In this document: positions 22,901 through 34,900 of the stretch, in pieces
Position numbering within the stretch: position 1 is the first letter of the stretch
Layout of the letters: each line of letters starts with the position of its first letter
Origin: Berberis thunbergii
Lineage: Eukaryota; Streptophyta; Magnoliopsida; Ranunculales; Berberidaceae
Length of the DNA: 64,000 bases
Assembly (NCBI GenBank): GCA_003290165.1
Contig: QNQO01001151.1
Span: 248,001 to 312,000, forward strand
Direction of reading: 5' to 3'
Made by a program: the position numbers and the translations under genes
Notes under the pieces: generated by a model
The model's input: only the letters and a program-made list of their open reading frames with translations
What the model was told of the DNA's origin: nothing
The model's database searches: none

Positions 22901-25900
22901 GAGACGGGCCTAACAGGTTTCACCAACTATCTCTTTTGCATCTCAAGATCTAGATTCCTTGGAGATAGACCAGAAGGTCCACACATTTACCGCTTCTTGA
23001 GAGTACTCTCCCCATTGGCTGATGCCATAATTTTCTATAAAATCACGAGGATAGAGATCATCACAAAACCCATATTCTTTGTTCTCTTCCCCCTCTTTTT
23101 TTTGGAAAGTGAGCTGGGTTTTAAGGACCCCAAAACCTTTATACAAATAAAACAAAAGCAAAAACAAAAAAAAATAAAAATAAATAAATAAACAAACTCT
23201 CACAAGAAAGAGAATTCTAGTGAGACTGAACATGGTTACTAGGCCTATAGAAATCTTCAACTAGCATCGGCCAAAGAAGAAACCTCTTGTTTTTTTTATC
23301 TCTGTCTCCTTTGTTAAGGAGGAAATGATTCAACCTTTGTACTTTTTGTTTACTTTCTTAGCCCTAGAGGATCTTCGAGGGCAGAGACTAAAATCTTTAG
23401 TGCAAGATTTTGAAAATAAATCGCTTGCAACCTCTTCACTAGAAGGATCTTGCTCATGTTCTTCGTTACTACTCTGCTCATCTGTTGTGGTGTTCTCTTT
23501 GTCCTGAGTCGGTGTGTGTTCACTTGCCTCCACATTAGCACTACGCTCAAGCATTGGGTTGATAAGAATCAATGGTTGTGGACTCGGCGTTATTGCATCA
23601 CTCTGGTCATCATTTATGTTATGCTCTGCCACATTGGCAGCCTCTATACTGGTCACATTTCCTGCTTTTCCTGTGATAGGCTCTGGACTCCCCTCTAAAC
23701 TGGGTGGAGTCTTCGACTTGAATGCTTGTCTACCCTTGGCGATCGTCCAACCATCGGAGTTTTGTCTTTCTAGTGATTGGGTCCTACCCGTAGCTTGCCA
23801 TACCATATGGCTTGGAGTATTAATTTCTTTGCTCTTTGAACACTGTTGTTTTGTATGGCCAAAAACTGCACAAGAACTGCATACTCAACTTCAACTATTT
23901 TTTTCTTATCTCGATTGATAACCACAGAGATGTCTTCGGGTAATTGGTTGTTTACATCCACCTCCACACACACCCTCGCATATGCTAATCTTGTCATTTC
24001 TTCAGTAGCTTTGTCAAGCATGATAGGCACTCCAATAAAACTAGCAATCCGTTGAATACCCTCTGAATTCCATAGGAATAAAGGAATTTTCTTCAGTGTA
24101 ACCCAAATGGGTAACGAGGTAAGCACCTCGGCCATAGAAGGTGACCATGCTCTGAGGATGAACAACCTGCTTGCAATATGCATAGGTCCCATTTCCAATA
24201 CCTTACTTCTATCTTCTTCTTTCTGAATACAAAATTCTTATCTCCGTGTATGCTCATATCAAAATCTTGAATTCCCCACGTCCTTATCAGCCACTCTTTG
24301 ACATAACCATATGCCAAGCGCTTGCCCACAAAGCTGCCAATAACCAACCTTTCACATTCTTCTATCCTATTCGCAAAGTCAGCAGTTTGCACTTGTACTA
24401 TTTTCACTTGTACTATTTTCCTTCCTTCAACAGTAGCTGGAGGTTCATACTTAAGTTTTGTAGAGCCCGTATGCTTGCTTTGCTTAAGCTTTGATGCCCA
24501 ACTCATCCTCGCTGGTGTAACGGCAGGGTTTGTTGCCATTACTTCTTGAATGTTGCTAGGGTTAGAGGATGTAACACTGGTTAGCATTGTACATTCATCT
24601 GCTTTATGTAGAACCTCTTCATTCCTTTGCGCTGCAGCCTGCTCTAGATTGGCTGACACCCTTGCAGTTAGCATTGGCCAGTTTTTGGGGTTTATCATCA
24701 TTTTCAATCCTTTTGCACCTAGTTTATCTCCATTTTTTACAGCCACTTGATATTCATTTGTGAGTAACTGTAGCAATCCATCGTCATGAATGTTGTACTT
24801 CTCCTCAAAAGCCATGAACACCTCCTGTGGAAACACGTTCGCACGGACTGCGTCTCCACCATTTGTTCTTGTCATTCCATAGATCGGAGAGGATGTGGAA
24901 AAACCAGCTAGATCGAGCAAGTAAATTCAATCATCGATTTCTGTAATCGACAAATTCAATCTGTTCTCCCTGATTCTATTCGGCAAGTAAATTCATCAAA
25001 CAAATATTAAGGGCAAAAAAATGTCCCCAACAAAATCACTCAATCCCTCTTTACCTCCTCTCTCTTCTCACTTTGGGTAAATTTTGTTAGGAACCCAGCT
25101 CCAGTAGGTTACCATGTTAATAACAAGTCCTATTTTAGTAAGAAGTCATGTTTAGGTAAGTCAGTAGGCGAGAGTCCTAATTTAGTTGAACTAGGTAAGT
25201 CAGTAGGTGAGTCCTAATTTAGTTGAACTTCGATATTAAGATGAGTCTAGTTAGGAATCTAGGACGTAGAATTCTCTATAAAGTCTATCAATTGTAATCA
25301 GAAGTTTCATCAATCAAATAACTTTTCTAAACTTGGTGGCTGATCTCCAATCAACGGATCAATAGGTGGTTCGATCTCCAATCAAAAGATCGATTATCTT
25401 AGCTTCCGGTATCGGATCCTATCATCTGGTATCAGAGCATCAATTCTGCCCTACCCATCCCTTCAAATTATTTTTTTTTCCTTCCACCCAAACCTACACC
25501 ATGACTGTCAAAGAACTCGAAGAACAGATTGCTGCCATTAACGCCCAATTGGGAGCAATGACTTCACATATCCACACCCTCCTCCAAGATCGCCAAACTC
25601 AATCACAAACCATTGCCCAGATATTGCAAACTCTTCAATCTCTTCAATCCGCTGGGTCCTCCCAATCAGAACCTACTCACCACCACAATCCGCTAGGCGG
25701 CAATTTACAAGGTCGAATCCTTCGCATTGACTTCCCTCGGTTTGATGGGGGTGATCCCGAAGGTTGGCTTTTTCAAGCCGAACAATTTTTTGAGCTTAAC
25801 TAGGTTGCGGTCAATCAGAAAGTCACCTTGGCTGCGATCCACTTGAAAGGCGATGCCGTCGCTTGGTACCGATGGATTAGACAATCCATCGGCAATCTTT

Positions 25901-28900
25901 CTTGGGAACAATTTTCCAAGGCCATCTGTTCCAGGTTCGGTTCCCGCAAACACATTGATCCATGCAGCTCTCTTTCGAAATTGACACAAACAGGGATGGT
26001 TCGTGAGTATATTACGGCCTTTGAGAATCTCATCAACTTGGTTCCTGGATTGCTCGAACCTCATCAAGTCAGTATGTTCCTTTCAGGTATACGTGCCGAT
26101 ATTCAGTCGGGTGTGCGCTTGCTTAAACCTGCGAGCTTGACCCAAGCTTTTGATTTAGCGTTATGCCAAAAGGACGCTATCATTGCGACTACGGCTTATT
26201 CCTCTGTTCCGCCTAATTTTAAGACTCCTGCCCCAACTCCCACCTTGCCTTCTGGCATGAAGCGACTAACTTGGGCCGAACAAAAAGAACGTCGCGAGAA
26301 AGGCTTATGTTTCAACTGCGACGAAACCTTTAAACCAGGACATCACTGTCAGAAACCGCAATTACTTTTCCTGGACGGGGATTCTTCGAAAGACAACGTC
26401 GTTATTTTGGATGAGTTTGGTTAGGAAACTAGGTCGTTACTAGTTTTCAGGCTTGAGGACAAGCCGTGTTTCAAGGGGTCTAGGATGTTAGGAACCCAGC
26501 TCCAGTAGGTTACCATGTTAGTAACAAGTCCTATTTTAGTAAGAAGTCATGTTTAGGTAAGTCAGTAGGCGAGAGTCCTAATTTAGTTGAACTAGGTAAG
26601 TCAGTAGGTGAGTCCTAATTTAGTTGAACTTCGATATTAAGATGAGTCTGGTTAGGAATCTAGGACGTAGAATTCTCTATAAAGTCTATCAATTGTAATC
26701 AGAAGTTTCATCAATCAAATAACTTTTCTAGACTTGGTGGCTGATCTCCAATCAACGGATCAATAGGTGGTTCGATCTCCAATCAAAAGATCGATTATCT
26801 TAGCTTCCGGTATCGGATCCTATCAATTTTCTTGAGAAAATTTTCCTTTGAACTACACACACCCTTAGAGAGAAGAAATGTTAAATCGATGATGCACCAG
26901 GGTTATGAATTTTCCAGATAATACTCTTCAAGCTCACACAAAGTTTGACAAATGTAAAGTCGAAGAAAAGGTTTAAATCACGTTGAGATATACATGTGAG
27001 AATTTTATCAACTTAGGCTGTATATGATTGCATTGGGAAATTTTCACTGGACAATCTTTAAATGTTGTCTCGTAAATTCAAATCTATGTGGGTAATTTGT
27101 AAAAATGACTTGATTATACTTCTAAGGCTACTCTCTATCCACCCCAGATTAATCTGTTACAGTACTCTTAGGATACATATTTCTGCCCTATCTGGACCAC
27201 AACAAACAATGGTGAACAAAGATATTCTAACGAAAAAAAAGAAAACAAGTTCCTCAGAATATTTACAAACTGAGAACATACCTGTTCTTTTGCATCTTCC
27301 CAAAGTGCTGTATGAGGATCCCCATCCTCACATACAGAGTTGAGATAGATAAAAACAGGGCCAAAAACTTTTTTCCATGGTTCTCCATCTCGAAATCTTA
27401 GTAACACATTCTCCCCACCATAGTGAAGACTGACAAACATCTGAACAGTAAAACATAATAGCTCAAGGTAAACAAATCTGAAAAGACAAGTTTCTGCACT
27501 CACGTTCAAAGTTTCTGCTGTGATTAGTGTTTTAAAAACAGAACGGGAAATCTTTTGTGTCACTCATTTTTGTTATTTGTCTACTTTGACTATTGTGATT
27601 AACTGATAGTATAAAGTTGAAGGAGATGGTCAATATTATTAAGGATCGTCAATGTATACAGGGATGGAGCTACGTTGTGTTGGGGTTGGTGCCCCACCCC
27701 AAAATGTGTGAAGTCAATTATTTTACATGGTTTGTGTTTCAGCCAAGCAAATATCAGTGATAATCTGTTAGTGTTGGGGCACTTCTTGACATGTAAAGCT
27801 AAAGCTTTTCATCTTGCGTATGGACCCTTATAAGTGTGAGCCTTAGTATCAAAACCAATGAATAAGAATGGAAGGTGAATAAATAAAAAGAAAATACAGA
27901 GATTATCAACATTAACTTAAAACTTTGATCATGGTTGCTGATTATGAGATAATTAATTTTCTGACTCCATTAACTAGTCAACTACACTACAAATACTGTC
28001 CTTTTTTCAGTAATCACTACAAATGCTAACTTGGTTAGGATTAATGTGTGACCAAGCATCTGAGGCTGATTTCCAATGGATTCCATAAACGTTTATGGTT
28101 TGACAACACAACTTTGCATTATCCTCATGAGATTACGAAGCTAGTGTCTATATTTGCATCCATTACCAGGTGTCAAAATTTGAAATCTAAAGTTATCCTG
28201 TTGCAATGAAATTTTATGTCTGTTTCAAATTAAATTATACTATTTATTAGTTACTCTTCAAGCATACATAATTTTGACAAATCATCACTTAACGCTTTTC
28301 AAATCATGACTTAATTTTGTTGGCGCCCTACCCAGCTGAAACTTCTGGTTCTGCTCTAGAATGTATCAACCGCATTTAAGCAAATGTTTTCTACTAAACT
28401 TAGTTTGATTTTCGTGAAAGCACTCCACTTACAGAGAGGAGAGTGGGGCCCACATGGGAAGTGAGGTCTTGCTTGATAGGGCCACCATTGCGGAACTCGT
28501 TGCTTGGTGTTATCATCCATAATCCAGTAGGCAAGTCATAGCAATCAATCCACCCATGGAGACCATAGTCTTTGGTTTCACACGAATACTGATACTTGTC
28601 ATCTACCTGCACTTTATACAATCAAGATTGTATATTATATATAGCATATAAAAACCAATCCATGTTACAGCTGGTTGATTAGTTTTCACATATATCCGTA
28701 TCTGATTTAGTTTGATGCTAATTGGATTAATCATGAAGGATGAGGTAAAAATATTGAGCTCTCACTAGTGGGTCTGGACTCACTTGAGTTTCATTTAATT
28801 AAGAGGACCTTACTAAATAAATAAAAATATTAATTTGTTTGATCTCCGTTTTGAGTTGAAATTTTGTTGAAAATTATAAATTCATATAAAAAACAATATG

Positions 28901-31900
28901 TTAAAGTTTAGTTCATTTCAACATGTGTTTCAATATGTGCAATGAGTGCGAAAAAAAAACAATTTCTCTATTATAATCACAAAGTGAGTGAGGGCCCACT
29001 TTGGGCGCCACACAGGCCGGCCAGCGCACATTGTTCAAGTCTACCCGAAACGGTGGTCCTTAAACACTCACAAAACCCGTTTACCAAGATATTTATGACG
29101 TGAACCTAACCACACATCTTGAGAAGAGGTGTTGAAACGGGCTAAAATTCCAACACATTTATTTGTATCGATAATTTTCCTAAATTTTTTTATCTCAAAC
29201 GAATTAAATAACAAAAAAAATAATAATTTAGGTAGGGTCCTTTTAACTAAATGAAACTCAAGTGGGTCCTAACAAAGTAGTAAAAGCTCAAATTAGTCCT
29301 TTAAGCCCAATGTCCGGTAAAATAAAGAATAAACTTGATTGAATTTGATACACATAAACTGAAAATTACCCTTACGTGACCCTACGTAAATTAAAATGCC
29401 CTAGAAGAAATAACGGTCTGTTGCTAATTGGGCTCTACATAGAACTTAAATGCAAAAAAAGTTTTTTTTAAGTTCTTATTTTCTATTTAGTCCTCCCTTA
29501 TGTGCACCATGTGGCACGCCATGGTCACGTGCCACCCTGAACTCACCAAAGTTTAGGGTTTCTGATAGGTGATGTTGGTGATGTTTGATGGTGGTAGTGG
29601 CGGCCAAAGGTGTCTAGGTCAGGCCTGAACTAAACTTCATAAGGAATCTGGCAAGGATGCACAAATATGGATGTGTGTTGCATCGGACACGGACATCACA
29701 CGTTGACCAGGCAATTTAAAAAAAAAAAACTAGGACTAGGGCTAGGTGACAGGGAAACATGGCAAAATTTAACATTTTTAGATTTCTAATTAGTTAAAGA
29801 TCATAAATAAGTTCTAGAATATGTCAAGAAGAATAAAACAAAGAAAATAAAAAAAAAATTGAGAAGATTGTAATGGCGCTCATTGCTAGAATATGCTAAG
29901 TTGAATAGTAGAAACGTATTGCAGAATCCTTTCAAAAAAATTGGACAAGATAACAACTCCTCTTAAGTACTTAACCCAAAGTATATATATAATTATTTGC
30001 ACTTACAACATGCAGTTATTAAAAGAAAAGCCTAAAATCTTACCATTGGATGTGTCGGAAACGAGTCTTGGCTGTGTCGGGCATGTGTCTAACCTAGTCA
30101 ACCCGACAGACACATTGACTGTGTTTTGGATACGTGTCAAGTGTGCGTTAGTCGTGTCCATGTCTGACACGTGCTAAACTCGCAAACATCGATTTTTTTC
30201 GAAGAGTTTGTGCCTCCTTGGAATCTGGGTGGTGGTGGTTGCTGGTGATGGGTGGCACCATGAACATTCTTTTTTTTTAAGGACGAGTGAGGTTGTTAAC
30301 ATATCCAAAACCATTTAAATACCTTTGCCAGGGCTCAAAACCATAAATACCTTTGGTTCACTGAACTTGTGATACCATCCAGCACACAAGTCTTACCAGC
30401 TAAGCTAGTATTATTTGGCAGACCTTTGGTTATAAAATAATACTAGTACACAAATTCATAGCAATCTCACTTATAGATTAAACTAATACAAAGTTTAAAT
30501 TTCAAAAAGTAAAAAATATTTGAGATAACAAACAAAGACATGTCAAGATTTTTTTTTTTTCACCTTTACCCCTCCCCACCCCATGCCGTCGGCCGGGTTC
30601 GAACCTGTGACGTGTGATACCATCCACCGCATCTCTACCAACTCAACTGGTACACCTTTGGCATTACATGTCAAGACTCATAAACTTAAATTTGGAGTTA
30701 AAACTGACAACTCATCCAACCAAAAGCTAAAAGTTTCCTACATGTATCGTTTTCTCTTGGTATAATATTTTTATCTTTCACCAAAAATTGATATGAGATG
30801 TACCTCTCCTTTGAGATCTGGATTGGTTGTATTGGTCAAAAGAACTGCTTCTGGGTAAGCAAGGGTTTGACCTCTACTTCGATCTTCTGGGGTTGGCATG
30901 ATCCTTTGCCTTTCGTCTGTTATGGCCATATAGTGAAACCTAAAATTTTAAGTATCACATGATAAGTATATTTAAACATCAGATATAGCTTCAACAAATT
31001 CAACTTTATTTGGTTGTATAAAACCTCAACTTCGTCTTCTTAAATGATTCTTTTTATTTCAAAATGCATATATGAGTTTCGACTTTAAGCTTACATGAGT
31101 ACTCTTAAAGTCGAATAATGAACATAAACAAGAAAGTTTCAAGTTTGTCAACACGAAATTTAATTAATTGTTATTTTATTTTTAAATCTAAGAATGTAAT
31201 TCTTTTACACTCTCGCTAATATTTCTCTCAATGCCTTCAACATGTCTCTCGAGCTTGACAACACGACATATTGACATGCTACTTAGCTTCGTGCCTAGCA
31301 ATATAACCAAAATTACATAAAGAATCTAAGTGAGACAGTGGAGAAAGTGAAGCCCAGATTTTATTTTTAATAGAGAAAGACACAACACACTTTGATTGAT
31401 CCTTTCATTTTTCATGTTTTTTCGCTCCCAAACCATAGTGATTATTAATTTTAGTCATTCTAGAATGTTGCCCTACCAATATTCTATTTATTATTTTCAT
31501 GTCATTTGGATCCCTCTATTTCCATCTTGTTCAAGTATACATTTCGAAGCTAGAAATTAATTGAATGGCATCTATGATGCAAAACATCATTTTTAACACA
31601 AATACTTGATTTAGGGATAGGGGGGGTGAGGCATGGAATGTGGGATCACATGTTATGAACTTAAAAACTCCAAACTAAAAGAAAACACCATATGATTTCT
31701 CGCAATCAAGGGCCATAATATTACATTAAAAAATCCCACATTTATTAGGTATTAGTTGCAATGTACACCACAATTTCCTCCTAGTACCACCACGCCTAAC
31801 ATGTTAGACTTTTTCGCTTCATGCCACCACATTTCTTCTTGTACCACCTGCCAGAGAAAAAAAAATTCCAACAAGTTTCGGAAGAAAACTCGACCCCTAC

Positions 31901-34900
31901 CTTGGTTAAACATGATTTCAACCATTTTTTCATCATTTCCAACCATTTTTTATTAACATTCATTGCTCGAATTCAACCTTTTTGAGACCCCCTTCTCGAT
32001 TTTGAGTGTTTGAATGTGATTTGGAAGCTTGTTTACTTTGAAGGTTATGTTTGAGTGGGATTTGGTTGGTTGAAAATGAAGCCTTAAAGATGAGCTTGAA
32101 GATAAAGTTTTTGTGGTTCTCAAAGCACTCCAACAACTTTAAGAGCCGTTTGGTGAAGATAGAAAAATATTGGTAAAAAATATAGGTGGTTGGTTGAAAA
32201 TAGAGGGGATTGGTTGAAGACGGAGGTGATTTGGGTTGAAGATGGAGATGATTTAGCTTGGGTTGTCAAAAAATCAGATCTAGGTGAGTATCCCAAAGAC
32301 ATTCGCAGATGTCCGAGCAAGTTTTTTAACAAAAACTCACCTGATCTATTTTTTCAAAAAATATTGAACAAAAATTTACTTTGTACCGCTGCATATAAAA
32401 CGTTGCGAGTATTAGTATAAAAAATCGACCAAGGGTTTGCGAGTATCATTTCTGGTACTCACAAACCCTCAATCAAATTTCTATATTGATACTTGCAACT
32501 TTTCTTATATGGTGGTACAAAGTAATTTTTCGTTCAGTTTTTATTTTAAAAATATATATAACTCATCCAGAGGTTTGCGAGTATTTTTGGGATACTTGCC
32601 CGGATTTTTTTTTTTTTTGCAACCCGAGCTAAAATCATGTCCCACCTCAACTCCATCTTCGGCCAACCTTTTCCACCTTCAACCAACCTCATCAATCTTC
32701 CACCAAACTCATCTTCAAAGCTTTTGAAATACTTTGGGAACCCACAAAGGCTCCACCCTTCTCATTTTCTCTTATATCATGCATCTTCAAGCTTCATCCA
32801 TCCATTTCAACTTCAACCAATCACCTCCATTTTCAAGCTTTTAAGCTCTCAAAATACACAAAAATCTTCAAATCAAGCAAAGGACTTGAGAAAACGACGA
32901 AAATGAGCAAAGGAGGTCTAAAAATGGATGGGTGGGGGGAGAGACCCATGTGTGCGCCCTAGAGAGAGCTTTGGTTTTTGATGAAACTCGCCGAAATTTC
33001 TTTGTTTCTGGTGGGTGGTACAAAAAGGAAATTTCCAAATGTTTGGAGAGAAAAACGTGGTGGTACTAGGAGGAAAATGCGGTTGAACATAGCAGCCTCC
33101 CAAATGTATCTTGAATGTCAAAACGATGTATGTGTATGGATTTACATCTATTAGCATGACTTAGAAAACAAACTCTCAAATAAAAGCATTTGTGTGAACG
33201 GGAAGAAAGAAATGGAAGTTTGTACCTGGAAACCCTTGTTAAGCCCTTGGTACCTACAATGCACTTCAAATTTAACTTCTCAAAACCCATCATTGAAATG
33301 CATTAGGAATTCGAAAAGCTAAATTAAAAACCTAGAAACCCTAATCAACCCAATTTCTTAGATGCACAAATTTCGGATCTTAAAAACTCAAACCAAAATT
33401 TTGGAACCCTTAATTTCAAAATCTCAAAACCCCAAACCTTAAAATTGACATGTTGGAATACCAATTTAAATTTCTGAAATCCCCACATGAAGTGAGGGAG
33501 ATTAACATATTTGAGTATGAAACAATATATTTGAGAGAGATTCTAGAGAGGGGGAAACGAACCAAGTTGTTTGAGCTTGGATTTTACACTGTAGAGTATT
33601 GTTGATTTGATAGAGATGCTCCTAGGGAGAGAAAGAGACAAACCATTTGGGAAGAGGGATATGAGTTAGAGAGAGAGATGAGAATGGTTGAGACTTGAGA
33701 GTCAAAGAGGTGTTTGTTTGAGTTAAACGTCTAACCTTTGTTAAGAGGGGACCTCTAACTAGAGATAACTGACTTAATTAGAGCGGATGAGAGGTGTTTG
33801 TTCAGGCTCTAATTAGAACCTTAACTTGTGAATTTTGTTTATTTATTTATTTGATCACAAAACACTTGGTTCAGAGCTCAGAACGTTATTTATGTTTGAT
33901 AGAAGTTGTCTGAATCAGATATTTTTATTGAATATTCAAATATAATGTCTGATTCAGAGGTGTAAACAAACACCCTCATAGAGTCGAGAGGACAAAGATG
34001 TGTAAAGGTCTTATTTAGAGAACGAAAAATTCTAGGGGTCGAGGGAAAGGGAGCGAGGGATGGGTGTAAGCCACCCATCTGCCTCGAGATGAGTGTTATC
34101 GTGTATCTCGAATCCGATGCACTCATCTCGAAGCAGATGGGTGGTTACCACCCATCCCTCGCCCCTTTACCTCGCTCCCTCCCTCGCTCTGTAGCAAAGC
34201 TCTTAGAGAACTTTAATTTGAGCCCTTGATCTGTGTAGGTGGATCTGAGCCATGACCTAATGAGAGATAAACTTATTTTCTTTTTAACTGCAAGTCCTAT
34301 GTGTTTTGTTATATAAACTAGGGTATTCCTCGAGTCGTTGGCACGATAAAAGTTTAACATGATAAATTTTAAATATCAAAATAGATAAATATCAAAATGT
34401 TGAAAATGAGAATCGAGCCAATGCACTCTTGGTGCTTTAAGTTCTATGTGATCCGTTAGATTTTTATATCTGAATAAATCTCAGTCATCTTTTATCTCCA
34501 ACCTCAAACATCATTCTGATTTGTAATATAGATTAATATCCATATTTTATATGAGAAAGTCCTATGTGTTTTGTTATATAGATTAATATCCATCTCATAT
34601 ATACGAGAGAGGGTGCTAAGATGGGGCACTTTATTGAGCCCACCAAAATTGGGTAGTAAATGGTTCACAAGTTTAAACTAAAGTTTGAAAGTTTGGGTGG
34701 GCAAGTGCCTGACCCTCTGCCCCTGGTTTAGATCCTCTAATCAATGTCTTTTAAATTGCGCGATTGTAACAATTTTACTGAATGAATGGTCAAATATGGG
34801 TGAGTATGATGTTGGGAAAATTTTTCCCATAAATTCTACGTTTAATATTTTTTCCAACATAAATTCCATTATCTTGGAGTTCTGAAATCATCTGAGATGG

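Larger units (their letters stand above)
25085..26825 (+). mobile_element. Young gag-only LTR retrotransposon (TR-GAG type)
   Basis: Two 340-bp LTRs (25085-25424 and 26486-26825) differ at only three positions. A tRNA-Met primer binding site (TGGTATCAGAGC) starts at 25427, and a purine tract AAGGGGTCTAGGA precedes the 3' LTR. The only internal frame is gag, and no protease, RT or integrase is present. Flanks share ATTT (25081-25084 and 26826-26829), a 4-bp duplication, or 5 bp with one base ambiguous. It sits in intron 9 of the lyase gene, beside the LINE. Confidence 0.9.

Noticed and set aside
24246..24750. Plus-strand frames over the LINE
   Set aside because: They are shadows of the minus-strand ORF1.
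27062..27343. Plus-strand frame as a gene
   Set aside because: It overlaps exon 9 of the lyase gene in antisense and has no recognisable domain.
30583..30665. A tRNA gene (GGTTCGAACC present)
   Set aside because: Acceptor and anticodon stems cannot be formed, and the A-tail with an 11-bp duplication identifies a SINE.
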